Notes: generated by a model not told the origin, from the letters alone. Positions 26,128-35,525 are shown, counted from the first letter of the stretch. The stretch: 64,000 bases of DNA from GCA-002713455 sp964428745 (GCA_964428745.1 CAYRYZ010000005.1:1-64000), one strand, 5' to 3'. Program-made: numbers and translations.

Positions 26128-26675
26128 CCCATACCTATAATTTGAAATATTTCTTTAAACCCACTTTCAGCTAATTCTGCACCCGTTCTTCTCACCATAA
26201 TATTATAAAATCCGTCTCCCTCATCGCTATAAAATCCTACTTTTAAAGGAGCTACAACCTCTCCACATAACGTAGCTGAGATAGGAGAAAACTCCTGATT
26301 TAAATCCAATATAGCATCCACCTTGATTTTATTACAGGTCAATATTAATTCCTTATCGGGTAATCCAAATCGATTTAAATCTTCATCAGAATAAAGTATA
26401 AAATCATGAAATTCAGTAAGATCTAATAAATTTCCTACTATTGCAGTACCCAATATTTTCATTTGATCTGCACCTTTGGGCCCCAAAGCATTTTTCATTG
26501 AAGCTATAAAACGCTTAGCTAAATCACTTTCCGTGGAATGTTCAGGCAGAATAATTAAAAATCTATTTGGTGATTTACCCTTAGTGGATACGGCTAAACT
26601 TTTTACATTTTTTTTATGCTTAGAGCGAAACCGGTACCACCAAAATGCTGCTTGTGTTGTTTTTGACTGTTCCAA
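26124..26675 (-). CDS. DUF6913-like protein (uncharacterised)
   Basis: About 183 residues if started at the TTG at 26675. An in-frame ATG at 26825 would give 233 residues, but it would run through the start region of the divergent DnaJ-like gene and adds a non-family N-terminus. After a basic N-terminal helix (FWWYRFRSKHKKNVKSLA) the body reads RFLIILPEHSTESDLAKRFI, LTEFHDFILYSDEDLNRFGL and ILDLNQEFSPISATLCGEV. It ends YNIMVRRTGAELAESGFKEI. This resembles the DUF6913 group of Bacteroidetes/FCB proteins, with a distant ADP-heptose transferase-like look. It is cotranscribed with the GlmU-like gene (4-base overlap). Function unknown. Confidence 0.7.
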   Translation of the reverse strand: MEQSKTTQAAFWWYRFRSKHKKNVKSLAVSTKGKSPNRFLIILPEHSTESDLAKRFIASMKNALGPKGADQMKILGTAIVGNLLDLTEFHDFILYSDEDLNRFGLPDKELILTCNKIKVDAILDLNQEFSPISATLCGEVVAPLKVGFYSDEGDGFYNIMVRRTGAELAESGFKEIFQIIGMG

Positions 26676-26758
26676 ATTGACACGAATGTTAACTGATGTG
26701 CTTTCTAATCGAACCGAAAATTGTATTAACTTCTGAACTCTTGAAAGGATAAAATGAA

Positions 26759-27484
26759 GTGAGCGTCGGAAAAAAAATACTTTGGGGCGGCCTAGGTTGG
26801 GTTCTTGGTGGCCCCATTGGTGCAATTATTGGCTATTCATTAGCTGGATTTACTGGCCAACCATCTAACGCAAACTACCAGTATACTAGCTACCCCCAAA
26901 CACAACCTGGTGATTTTATTGTTTCTTTACTGGTTTTATTTGGTGCAGTGATGAAAGCAGATAAGCAAATGCTAAAGTCTGAACTGGATTATGTAAAAGA
27001 ATTTCTTTCAAAGCAATTCGATCGGGAACAAGTAAAAAATTTTATGATCCTATTTAAGGATATTACCAAACAAGACTATCCATTGCGAGATGTATGCCGG
27101 CAAATTACTCGATCAATGGATCATCCGAGTCGATTAGAGCTAATTCATATTTTATTTGAGCTTTCTCAGGCAGATGGAAAAATACACCCTGAAGAGATTA
27201 AAGTGATCAAAACTATTTGCCGATACTTAAATATCAATATAAATGATTTTAATTCAATCCAAGCAATGTTTGTCCGCAATACTCTTTCTGATTACAAAAT
27301 ATTAGGTATTAATAAAACGGCGACAGATAATGATATAAAAAAAGCTTTTCGCACTATGGCAACTAAATATCATCCAGATAAAGTTGGCCATCTAGGAGAT
27401 GAATTGCGAGTATTGGCTGAAGAAAAGTTTAAAGCTGTAAATGATGCATATCAAAACATCAAAAAAGAACGTAGTTTCAAATAA
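26759..27484 (+). CDS. DnaJ-domain protein with TerB-like core (DjlA-like)
   Basis: 241 residues from a GTG start. The N-terminus has a glycine-rich membrane-type helix (WGGLGWVLGGPIGAIIGYSL). A TerB/DjlA-like helical domain follows at about 50-150 (LVLFGAVMKADKQMLKSELD, SQADGKIHPEEIKVIKTICR). The C-terminal J-domain (about 175-238) contains YKILGINKTATDNDIKKAFR and the essential HPD of YHPDKVG. It should act as a membrane-associated DnaK cochaperone. The mutase gene follows 33 bases later on the same strand. Confidence 0.9.
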   Translation: MSVGKKILWGGLGWVLGGPIGAIIGYSLAGFTGQPSNANYQYTSYPQTQPGDFIVSLLVLFGAVMKADKQMLKSELDYVKEFLSKQFDREQVKNFMILFKDITKQDYPLRDVCRQITRSMDHPSRLELIHILFELSQADGKIHPEEIKVIKTICRYLNININDFNSIQAMFVRNTLSDYKILGINKTATDNDIKKAFRTMATKYHPDKVGHLGDELRVLAEEKFKAVNDAYQNIKKERSFK

Positions 27485-27517
27485 TTGTTTTAAATAAATG
27501 TCGATAGAAAAATCATT

Positions 27518-29008
27518 ATGAATGAAAAAGCTGGAAAGTTTCCATTCACAAGGGGTATATATCCGAAAATGTACCAAAATAAGCTATGGACCATGCGTCA
27601 ATATGCAGGATTTACCTCTGCCGAAAAATCCAATGAGAGGTATCATTATTTGATAGATCAAGGAGTTTCTGGCTTATCAATTGCATTTGATTTACCCACA
27701 CAGATTGGTTATGATTCCGATCATTCTATGGCAGATGGTGAAGTAGGAAAAGTTGGTGTACCCATAAGTTCTATATTGGATATGGAAAAACTTTTCAAAG
27801 ATATTCCATTGGATCAAGTTTCAACATCAATGACTATTAATTCTACTGCGGCGATTCTCTTGGGAATGTATATAGTAATAGCGGAAAAAAAGGATATTCC
27901 CTTGAATAAAATCCAAGGGACAATTCAAAACGATATCTTAAAGGAATATATTGCACGAGGAACATATATATATCCTGTAAAACCATCATTGCGCCTAATT
28001 ACCGATATATTTGAATTTTGCTCAGAACATATACCCAAATGGAATACGATTTCTATATCAGGTTACCATATCCGTGAAGCAGGATCAACAGCAGCTCAAG
28101 AATTAGCTTTTACTTTTGCCAATGGAATTGCTTATGTACAAGCAGCGATGGATAAAGGAATGGACGTTGATATATTCGGACCGCAACTATCTTTTTTCTT
28201 TAATGCGCATAATGATTTATTCACTGAGATTGCTAAGTTCAGAGCAGCTAGGAGATTATGGGCAAAGATCATGAAAAAACGATTCGGCGCGAAAAATAAA
28301 AAAGCAATGTTATGTCGATTCCATACTCAAACTGGTGGATCTACTCTTTCTGCCCAACAGGTTGATAACAATATAGTGCGAACAACTATTCAAGCTCTTT
28401 CAGCTGTTTTAGGAGGGACTCAATCCCTACATACGAATGCGTTTGATGAAGCATTGGCCTTACCAACCGACAATTCCGCAAAATTAGCACTAAGAACCCA
28501 ACAAATTATAGCACATGAGTCAGGAATTGTAAACTATACGGACCCATTAGCTGGCAGTGAGGTTATTGAAAAATTAACAAATGAATTGGAAGAAAATGCT
28601 CAATCAATAATCGATGAAATTGATTCAATAGGTGGAGCAATTCAGGCAATAGATCAAGGGTGGATTCATAAACAAATATCGAAAAGCGCTTATGATTATC
28701 AGCAATCAATTGATAATAAAGAACAAAAGATTGTTGGCGTAAATACTTTTGTGGAGAATGAAGAGCCAATAAAAGAGCTTCAAGCAATTGACCATGATCT
28801 AGTTGATAAACAGATTAAACAAGTCCATCAATTAAAATCCACACGTGATAATAATGCGGTTCAATTGAAATTAAGTGAGCTCAAATCAGTTGCAAATTCT
28901 GAAGATAATTTGATGCCATCAATTATAGAAGCCGTACGAAACAAATGTACACTAGGAGAAATCGCTGATACTCTTCGTGAATGTTTTGGAGAGTTTAATC
29001 AAAGTTAA
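27518..29008 (+). CDS. Acyl-CoA mutase large subunit (methylmalonyl-CoA mutase family), no B12 domain
   Basis: 496 residues. It matches the substrate-binding TIM-barrel of the adenosylcobalamin mutases: PFTRGIYPKMYQNKLWTMRQ, YAGFTSAEKSNERY, GLSIAFDLPTQIGYDSDH, TISISGYHIREAGSTAAQE and LSFFFNAHNDLFTEIAKFRA. The RQYAGF Tyr and the overall pattern fit methylmalonyl-CoA mutase of the archaeal/two-subunit type, though HIREAG is also found in isobutyryl-type mutases. The protein ends before any cobalamin domain (no DxHxxG), so a separate small subunit must be encoded elsewhere. It also starts directly at the PFTRG motif, lacking about 40 residues that usually precede it; a stop lies in frame just upstream. 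It could feed propionyl-CoA products to succinyl-CoA. Confidence 0.92.
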   Translation: MNEKAGKFPFTRGIYPKMYQNKLWTMRQYAGFTSAEKSNERYHYLIDQGVSGLSIAFDLPTQIGYDSDHSMADGEVGKVGVPISSILDMEKLFKDIPLDQVSTSMTINSTAAILLGMYIVIAEKKDIPLNKIQGTIQNDILKEYIARGTYIYPVKPSLRLITDIFEFCSEHIPKWNTISISGYHIREAGSTAAQELAFTFANGIAYVQAAMDKGMDVDIFGPQLSFFFNAHNDLFTEIAKFRAARRLWAKIMKKRFGAKNKKAMLCRFHTQTGGSTLSAQQVDNNIVRTTIQALSAVLGGTQSLHTNAFDEALALPTDNSAKLALRTQQIIAHESGIVNYTDPLAGSEVIEKLTNELEENAQSIIDEIDSIGGAIQAIDQGWIHKQISKSAYDYQQSIDNKEQKIVGVNTFVENEEPIKELQAIDHDLVDKQIKQVHQLKSTRDNNAVQLKLSELKSVANSEDNLMPSIIEAVRNKCTLGEIADTLRECFGEFNQS

Positions 29009-29130
29009 TTGAATTTTTGCTATTATTATTTTACCTTTGACCCTAGAACTTCGGAACAATAACTTATTTAATTAGTTAATAATTCTAAAGAGTTAATAAT
29101 TTATTTCCACATCCAAGTAAAGGAGGTTTT

Positions 29131-29790
29131 ATGAAAAAATTAAATTCGTTGTTTCTTTGTTTTTTCATTATTTCATGCGGGAAACAAACAGCGCCACCTC
29201 TGAATCTACAAGACTCTGAAAAAGAAGATACTATTGAAAAAATTACACGAGCTGTTTTACCAGAAGCTCCTGAACCAAACTTCGCTACTTTAGAAGCTGC
29301 AATAAATGATGTTCCAGAACCGGATCCAGTCCCAAAGAAAGAACCGGTTGTTACTGAAGATATAAAAGATGAGCTTAAGGTAGAGCCCATTCTTTATGAA
29401 GATTTCGCATGGGAAAAGTATATGGTTGAACCAGGAGATTATTTAATTAAAATAGCAAAAGAGGAATATGGCGATTTTAAAATATGGAGGTATATTTATT
29501 CTTGGAATAAGGATGACATTGGTGATAATCCAAATCTTATTTATCCATACAATTTTTTAAACCTTCAAAAAGAACGCCTTGCAGCAAAAACAGCTGAACC
29601 CCAGTACTTTGATTACTCTGTGCAAGCTGGTGATAATCTATGGAATATAGCTGGAAAACAATATGGTGATGCAAAATCTTGGATTATTCTTCTTTGGGAT
29701 AACGAAGAACTAATTAAGTCGAATGCTGGTATTCTTAACCCTGGCATGACTTTAAAACTTCGAGAAAAACTAGACCCTAACGCATCATAA
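29131..29790 (+). CDS. LysM-repeat lipoprotein
   Basis: 219 residues with a strong AAAGGAGG ribosome site. A lipoprotein signal ends in IISCGKQ (Cys at about 16). After a proline/acid-rich linker (VPEPDPVPKKEPVV) there are two LysM-like modules: VEPGDYLIKIAKEEYGDFKI at about 98-150 and VQAGDNLWNIAGKQYGDAKS at about 160-215. The protein should be lipid-anchored and bind peptidoglycan. Its role, for example a scaffold for envelope or gliding-like machinery, is not determinable. The biotin ligase gene follows after six bases. Confidence 0.88.
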   Translation: MKKLNSLFLCFFIISCGKQTAPPLNLQDSEKEDTIEKITRAVLPEAPEPNFATLEAAINDVPEPDPVPKKEPVVTEDIKDELKVEPILYEDFAWEKYMVEPGDYLIKIAKEEYGDFKIWRYIYSWNKDDIGDNPNLIYPYNFLNLQKERLAAKTAEPQYFDYSVQAGDNLWNIAGKQYGDAKSWIILLWDNEELIKSNAGILNPGMTLKLREKLDPNAS

Positions 29791-29796
29791 TACATC

Positions 29797-30564
29797 ATGC
29801 TGTCTACTAACCTGGTTCAAACTAATTTAAGAACCAAGTTTTTAGGACAGCATATTGAATATTTTACTCGACTTAAGTCTACAAATGAAGAGGCATGGGA
29901 ATTAGCTGATAATGGTGCTAAATCTGGTACTATTATTATTACAGATAATCAGTTTGGAGGAAAAGGTCGCGATGGTAGAGTTTGGTTGGCTGTTCCAAAT
30001 AAAGGCCTCTCCTTCTCAATACTAGTAGAAAAAAAAATTCCTGCCAAATTAAGTGGATGGCTTCCCATATTGGCAGGATTATCTATTAATAAGGCTTTAT
30101 CTAATTTTGATATAGATATATCATTAAAATGGCCTAATGATATAACCTTAGATGGCCGAAAAATAGGCGGAGTTTTGTGTGAGTCAAAAATAAAAGGTGA
30201 ATTCGTTTACAAAGCAGTAATTGGAATAGGTCTCAATATTAATGAGAGCAAAGAAGAATTAGATCCATGTCTTGAATCAATTGCGACATCATTACATATC
30301 CATTCTGAAAAGTTTTTTCAGCGAGAAAGAATATTAGCTCAAATTTTAAATGAAATAGAGCCCATTATCGAAAAATTTCCTGAAAACATTAATTCGATCC
30401 AAACAGATTGGTCTTTAAATTGTAGTCATTTAGATAAAAAAATTGAATTTAACCGCGGTTCTAAAATGATATCAGGCATATTTAAAGGACTCGGAGAAGA
30501 TGGCTCTGCAATTCTTAAGGTTGATCAATCAGAATTAGAATTTCATTCTGGAGAAATTCAGTAA
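29797..30564 (+). CDS. birA: Biotin--[acetyl-CoA-carboxylase] ligase
   Basis: 255 residues, catalytic and C-terminal domains only; there is no N-terminal helix-turn-helix, so it is a group I ligase that does not regulate biotin genes. Motifs: STNEEAWELADNGA, GGKGRDGRVWLA (biotinyl-AMP loop), SLKWPNDITLDGRKIGGVLC and AVIGIGLNINES. It attaches biotin to the carrier domains of acyl-CoA carboxylases, which fits the carboxyltransferase at 15568-17190 whose biotin subunit lies outside this window. It ends flush against the convergent CDF transporter gene with no spacer. Confidence 0.95.
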   Translation: MLSTNLVQTNLRTKFLGQHIEYFTRLKSTNEEAWELADNGAKSGTIIITDNQFGGKGRDGRVWLAVPNKGLSFSILVEKKIPAKLSGWLPILAGLSINKALSNFDIDISLKWPNDITLDGRKIGGVLCESKIKGEFVYKAVIGIGLNINESKEELDPCLESIATSLHIHSEKFFQRERILAQILNEIEPIIEKFPENINSIQTDWSLNCSHLDKKIEFNRGSKMISGIFKGLGEDGSAILKVDQSELEFHSGEIQ

Positions 30565-31731
30565 TCAAAATTGATGACTTGCTGAGACTTTTATATTGAT
30601 CTCATAACCATCAAACTTTTGTTTTAATAAAGCAGTTAGCTCTTGTTTACAAATAACAGTTTCTTTTTGTGAAAGGCCTAACTTGATATTTATTCCAAAT
30701 AAAATTACATGATGATTATCTGTATTTACCACTCGAATATCATGAATCCCCGTAATACGGTCATCGAGCTTCTTATTCTCAGTTAAGAAACTCCTCACTT
30801 CCTTAACCAGGGGATCATCAGGATTTACTGGATCCAAATGAACCGTGGGTTCCACACCCATTGCTTTTTCCAATCGACTTTCTATTTCTTCAGAAATATC
30901 ATGGGCCTCTGCTGCTGATTTTTTTGCATTTATCTCAGCATGAATATTCACAAATCTGTCATGCCCATAACTATGGACTGAAATATCATGAACACCCAAG
31001 GCTCCTGGAACGCTTAATGCAATTTCCCGTATTGCATCTAATTCCATTATATCTGGAGGTTTTCCTATTAAGTCATCTACAGAATCTCGTGCAATATCAA
31101 AACCAGTATAAATTAATATTAGAGCAACGAACAGACCGGCCCAACCATCAATAGATGGATATCCAAAGTTCCCAGCAATTAATGCCATTAAAACAAGAAC
31201 GCTTGAGATTGCATCAGTGCGGTGGTGCCACGCATCAGCGTGGAGCAAACCAGATGCAATTTTTGATGACAAGAATTCAGCATAGCGAGCTGTGATTTCT
31301 TTAATTATTATTGTTAAACCCAATATTATTACCATCCACCAATCAGATATTATTAAAATTGGGTTTTGAATACGATGTACCGCGGTTTCGATAAATTCAA
31401 TTCCAGCGACACAAAGCAAAATAGAAATAATTAATGTGGCAATATACTCAGCTCTTCCATGCCCATATGGGTGACCCATATCTGCTGGTTTTTTTGCCTG
31501 AGTAAAACCCCAAATTACTATTAGAGATGTAATGACATCTGATAAAGTATGAACAGCATCCGCAATAAGGCTTACTGCTCCAGTCATTAGTCCAATAAAT
31601 AGTTTAAATATAAATAATACTAAGTTAACTGTAGTTGATACCCATCCTTGGAAAATTCCGATTTGGTTGCGATAAGCCCAACTTGATTCCTTTTGTTCAG
31701 GAACAAATTTGTTAGTTAAATATTCAAACAT
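30565..31731 (-). CDS. Cation diffusion facilitator family transporter
   Basis: 388 residues. About six membrane helices occupy the first 215 residues. The two metal-site motifs are visible: SLIADAVHTLSDVITSL in helix 2 and LLHADAWHHRTDAISSV in helix 5. The cytoplasmic C-terminal domain (about 215-385) has VPGALGVHDISVHSYGHDRF and a second related segment (ITGIHDIRVVNTDNHHVILF), longer than the single domain of most CDF proteins. It probably exports zinc, manganese or iron in exchange for protons; the A-site pattern does not fix the metal. Confidence 0.9.
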   Translation of the reverse strand: MFEYLTNKFVPEQKESSWAYRNQIGIFQGWVSTTVNLVLFIFKLFIGLMTGAVSLIADAVHTLSDVITSLIVIWGFTQAKKPADMGHPYGHGRAEYIATLIISILLCVAGIEFIETAVHRIQNPILIISDWWMVIILGLTIIIKEITARYAEFLSSKIASGLLHADAWHHRTDAISSVLVLMALIAGNFGYPSIDGWAGLFVALILIYTGFDIARDSVDDLIGKPPDIMELDAIREIALSVPGALGVHDISVHSYGHDRFVNIHAEINAKKSAAEAHDISEEIESRLEKAMGVEPTVHLDPVNPDDPLVKEVRSFLTENKKLDDRITGIHDIRVVNTDNHHVILFGINIKLGLSQKETVICKQELTALLKQKFDGYEINIKVSASHQF

Positions 31732-31767
31732 TGATTTTATTTGTGATAATAAATACAGTTAATAAGA

Positions 31768-32940
31768 TTATGAATCGTAAGCAGGAATTCCTGTTTCATG
31801 CTCACCAATTATAAGTGTATGCATTTCATGGGTTCCTTCATATGTATATACTGATTCAATATTAGCCATATGTCTAATAGGTGAATAATCAATAGTAATC
31901 CCATTCCCACCTAATATTTCACGAGAAATTTTTGATACATCTCTTGCCATAACACAATTATTTCGTTTTGCCATGGAAACTTGTTGAAAAGTCATTTTTC
32001 CTTCATCTTTAAGACGGCCTAATCGATATACTAAAAGCTGGGCCTCCGTAATTCGTGTTACCAAATCTGCTAATTTTTTTTGAGTTAATTGATATCCTGC
32101 AATAGGTTTTGAAAATTGTTTTCTTTCTTTTGAATAATCAAGGGCCGTATTATAACAATCAACTGCAGCTCCCACCATCCCCCATGCGATTCCATATCGA
32201 GCCTGAGTCAAACAACTCAATGGTCCTTTTAGCCCTTCAATATTTGGGAGGCGCGCAGTGTCAGGTACAAAAACATTATTCATAGATAATTCTGATGTAA
32301 TGGAAGCACGTAAACTTAACTTGCCGTGAATGTCGCTAGAAGTAAATCCTTCCATTCCTTTTTCGAGTAAAAACCCGCGAATTTTATCATCATCATCTCT
32401 AGCCCAAACAACAGCCACGTCTGCCAAAGACCCATTAGTAATCCACATTTTATTGCCATTTATAAGCCAACCATCACCATCCTTTTTACATCTTGTTATC
32501 ATTCCGCCAGGATTAGATCCAAAATTTGGTTCAGTAAGTCCAAAACATCCAATTTTTGTTCCTTTTCCTAGTTCTGATAACCATTTAGACTTTTGCTCAT
32601 CTGAGCCATAGGCATGAATGGGATACATAACTAAAGCACCTTGAACGCTAGCAAATGATCTAAGACCTGAATCACCGCGTTCTAATTCATGAAGAATTAA
32701 ACCATAGGCAACATTACTAACACCTGCCCCTCCTGATTCTATTGGTAATGCCGAACCCAAAAATCCCAATTCACCTAATTTAGAAACGAGCTCTAACGGG
32801 AAAGTGCCATTTTCATAATGCTCGTTAATCAATGGCATAAATTCTGCTTTAACAAAATCAAACGCTGTTTGTTGGATTAGTAATTCTTCATCTGATAGCA
32901 AATCTGTTATGTTAAAAAAATCAGGACCGTGGTTTTTCAT
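31768..32940 (-). CDS. gcdH: Glutaryl-CoA dehydrogenase-like acyl-CoA dehydrogenase
   Basis: 390 residues. The FAD/substrate motif is FGLTEPNFGSNPGGM, and MWITNGSLADVAVVWARDD and KLSLRASITSELSMNNVFVP follow, as in glutaryl-CoA dehydrogenases. The catalytic Glu is in SVYTYEGTHEMHTLIIGE. The segment TQARYGIAWGMVGAAVDCY contains the Arg-bearing helix conserved in enzymes for the omega-carboxyl substrate. It oxidises and decarboxylates glutaryl-CoA to crotonyl-CoA in lysine, tryptophan or benzoyl-CoA degradation and passes electrons to ETF. It stands alone, divergent from the 2-oxoacid oxidoreductase genes. Confidence 0.9.
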   Translation of the reverse strand: MKNHGPDFFNITDLLSDEELLIQQTAFDFVKAEFMPLINEHYENGTFPLELVSKLGELGFLGSALPIESGGAGVSNVAYGLILHELERGDSGLRSFASVQGALVMYPIHAYGSDEQKSKWLSELGKGTKIGCFGLTEPNFGSNPGGMITRCKKDGDGWLINGNKMWITNGSLADVAVVWARDDDDKIRGFLLEKGMEGFTSSDIHGKLSLRASITSELSMNNVFVPDTARLPNIEGLKGPLSCLTQARYGIAWGMVGAAVDCYNTALDYSKERKQFSKPIAGYQLTQKKLADLVTRITEAQLLVYRLGRLKDEGKMTFQQVSMAKRNNCVMARDVSKISREILGGNGITIDYSPIRHMANIESVYTYEGTHEMHTLIIGEHETGIPAYDS

Positions 32941-33092
32941 GATTATCCTTATTATTTCTAGTGCGTAATTTACTTTTTTTCTTATTAATCTGATGAAATA
33001 AATAAGATAGGCTTTACCAAAAAGGCCTTAAAAGGTCAGGATTTAATTTCTTCACATCTATTTGGTTATGTAATATTGATGCTTGAAAAAGC

Positions 33093-33098
33093 TATAAT
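33093..33098 (+). promoter_or_regulatory. Possible -10 box of the 2-oxoacid oxidoreductase operon
   Basis: TATAAT lies ten bases before the ATG at 33108, with no obvious -35 at normal distance. If used, the messenger would begin at or just before the start codon (leaderless). No ribosome-binding site is visible in AATGATTAAACAATG, which is consistent with that reading. Confidence 0.3.
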
Positions 33099-33107
33099 GA
33101 TTAAACA

Positions 33108-34202
33108 ATGAATACTAAACGAAGAGAAATGGTTGATGGAGCGGCTGCCATTGCACGTGGAGCACTAGATGCTGGTTGTAACTTTTATGCTGGATACCCA
33201 ATCACTCCAGCATCAGGAATTCTAACGCATATGCTCCGCGAACTTCCCAAAGTTGGAGGCATTGGATTGCAGGGAGAAGATGAAATTTCATCTCTTGGGC
33301 ACTGTATTGGAGCTGCAACTGCCGGTGCGACTGTATTTACTGCCACTAGTGGACCAGGGTTGTCATTATACTCCGAGAATCTAGGCTTGAGTATCATGAT
33401 GGAAATCCCTTTGGTAATAGCAATATCTCAACGACTGGGGCCTTCCACTGGAGCAGCCACCGCAACAGCTCAAGGTGATATTCAATTTATGAGATGGTGT
33501 ACATCAGGAGGCTATCCTGTTATTGTACTTTCGCCAACAAATATCCCGGAAAGTTATCATTTAACAAAACGTGCATTTAAACTAGCAAAAAGATTCCGTA
33601 GCCCTGTATTTATTGCCACGGATAAAGAAACAGTAATGACTACTGAATCAATCGCTGAATCAGAAATGCTCAATGCTCCAAGCTGGAATGATATTCCAGA
33701 TAAACCTGTATATAAACCTTTGGATCCATATCAAAAAAATGGTGCAATTCATCATTATACCGGGTCCAGTCATACAGAAGAAGGTCATATTACTAAGGAT
33801 CCGGAAATTATTGCTGAATTCAATGAACGATTAAAAAATAAAATCACTGATCATATTGAAGAGATTTCTTTAGTTAAAGAAGATATGGAAAGTGGATCTG
33901 ATACATTAATCATTAGTTATGGTATTTCCGCTAGATCTATGGAAGCAGCCGTTAAAAAATTACGATCTAATGGGGAAAAAATATCTGCGCTAACTATTTA
34001 TTCATTATGGCCAATTCCTGAAAAAAAAATTCTTTCAAGTTTAGATGGGATTAAGCGAATTATTATTCCAGAAATGAATCATGGCCAATATCGACTTGAA
34101 ATCGAACGGTTAGCAAATAAGAATGTAGATATTGTGGGTGTGAACCGTGTGGATACTTTTCTGATTACTCCTGAAGAAATTATTAAGGCATACAATGACT
34201 AA
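33108..34202 (+). CDS. 2-oxoacid:ferredoxin oxidoreductase, alpha subunit
   Basis: 364 residues. The pyrimidine-binding and transketolase C-terminal-like domains are visible: DAGCNFYAGYPITPASGI, GEDEISSLGHCIGAATAG, FTATSGPGLSLYSENLGLSI and GPSTGAATATAQGDIQFMRW. A C-terminal domain III reads PEMNHGQYRLEIERL. The N-terminal gamma domain often fused in KorA is absent; instead gamma is fused to the beta subunit. It overlaps the beta-gamma gene by 8 bases. The complex decarboxylates a 2-oxoacid (2-oxoglutarate or a branched-chain oxoacid most likely) to an acyl-CoA with reduction of ferredoxin. Confidence 0.93.
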   Translation: MNTKRREMVDGAAAIARGALDAGCNFYAGYPITPASGILTHMLRELPKVGGIGLQGEDEISSLGHCIGAATAGATVFTATSGPGLSLYSENLGLSIMMEIPLVIAISQRLGPSTGAATATAQGDIQFMRWCTSGGYPVIVLSPTNIPESYHLTKRAFKLAKRFRSPVFIATDKETVMTTESIAESEMLNAPSWNDIPDKPVYKPLDPYQKNGAIHHYTGSSHTEEGHITKDPEIIAEFNERLKNKITDHIEEISLVKEDMESGSDTLIISYGISARSMEAAVKKLRSNGEKISALTIYSLWPIPEKKILSSLDGIKRIIIPEMNHGQYRLEIERLANKNVDIVGVNRVDTFLITPEEIIKAYND

Positions 34203-35514
34203 ACCAAAATTAGATACTTATATAGCTGAAGAAAATCTACCTTATGAATTTTGTCCAGGATGTAGTCATGGTACAGTTCTTGGCGCTCTAAGTAACAGTT
34301 TAAAACAGCAAAACCTTGACCCATCAGAAGTAGTTATTGTGACTGATATTGGCTGTGTAGGTCTTTCAGATAAATATTTTGTTACACATGCCTTTCATGG
34401 CCTTCACGGCAGAGCTATAACATATGCCTCAGGAATCAAAATGCAGAACTCTGAACTAAAAGTGATTGTTCTCATTGGAGATGGTGGGTGTGGAATTGGA
34501 GGTCACCATTTATTAAATGCAGCTAGGCTCAACACTGATATAACAGTTCTCGTATTTAATAACTTTAACTTTGGCATGACAGGTGGCCAACATTCTGTAA
34601 CAACACCCTTAGATAGTATTACTGCAACAACAACTCTTGGTAGCACTGATGCTCCAATGGATATTGCTGGTACTGCAAAAGTGAATGGTGGAGGATTTGT
34701 GGCTCGGGCAACAGCATTTGACAAAGATTTGCCGGATTTAACCGAAAAAGCAATGAAGCATGATGGATTTTCTCTAATTGATATTTGGGAACTTTGCACT
34801 GCATACTATGTCGTTCGAAATGATTTTGGTCGGAAAGAAATGATGGGCTACATGGAGAGCATGAACATGGAATCTGGCATTCTACAGGAAACGGAGCGAC
34901 CCAGTTTTCAAACCAGTTATAAAGGAATCCAAGAACAAGCCAGCAAACAAAAATCTATGAGTGGTTTAGTATTGGATACTAAATTTTCCTCAGATCTTGA
35001 AAAACCTGTTCGAATCGTTTTAGCTGGAGCTGCAGGGCAAAAAGTTGTTTCCGCAGGAAATTTACTTGCGTCAGCTGCAACTCTTTCTGGTTTATGGACT
35101 AGTCGTCGAGCGGATTTTCCCATCACAATACAAACGGGATTTTCTGTAGCTGAAATTGTTATATCTCCCGAACCAGTTCTCTATTCTGGAATCATTAAAC
35201 CTGATGTGGCAGCTTTGATTGCGTCAGAAGGAAAAGCTAAAATTGACCGTTTAACTGGAGCGATGGGAGAATCGGATACAATTTATTTTGCGGATAACTT
35301 GGGTGATGTGGATTCTTCTGCAAATCAATTACCTTTGGAATTTCCTGAAAGCGCAAAAAAAGAAGTTCGCAAAAATGTAGCCGCGTTGACCGCAGGATAC
35401 CTTACAAAACAATTAAATCTATTCCCCTTTGAAGCATTGAAGGAAGCGGTTCGCCAAACCCAAAAACCAAAGATAGCTGAAATTAATCTCGGAGTATTAG
35501 CCCACTTTGAATAG
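34195..35514 (+). CDS. 2-oxoacid:ferredoxin oxidoreductase, fused beta and gamma subunits
   Basis: 439 residues. Residues 1-240 are the thiamine-pyrophosphate beta subunit: YEFCPGCSHGTVLGALSNSL, IGCVGLSDKYF, HGRAITYASGIKM and IGDGGCGIGGHH with NNFNFGMTGGQHS. Residues about 265-439 form a gamma domain (VRIVLAGAAGQKVVSAGNLL, FPITIQTGFSVAEIVISPEP, VRKNVAALTAGYLTKQL). The gamma half carries no extra ferredoxin-type cluster. The fusion order beta-gamma with a separate alpha gene is less common than gamma-alpha. The stop is only 11 bases from the convergent thyX stop. Substrate not determinable. Confidence 0.92.
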   Translation: MTKPKLDTYIAEENLPYEFCPGCSHGTVLGALSNSLKQQNLDPSEVVIVTDIGCVGLSDKYFVTHAFHGLHGRAITYASGIKMQNSELKVIVLIGDGGCGIGGHHLLNAARLNTDITVLVFNNFNFGMTGGQHSVTTPLDSITATTTLGSTDAPMDIAGTAKVNGGGFVARATAFDKDLPDLTEKAMKHDGFSLIDIWELCTAYYVVRNDFGRKEMMGYMESMNMESGILQETERPSFQTSYKGIQEQASKQKSMSGLVLDTKFSSDLEKPVRIVLAGAAGQKVVSAGNLLASAATLSGLWTSRRADFPITIQTGFSVAEIVISPEPVLYSGIIKPDVAALIASEGKAKIDRLTGAMGESDTIYFADNLGDVDSSANQLPLEFPESAKKEVRKNVAALTAGYLTKQLNLFPFEALKEAVRQTQKPKIAEINLGVLAHFE

Positions 35515-35525
35515 CGACTTCGCGG

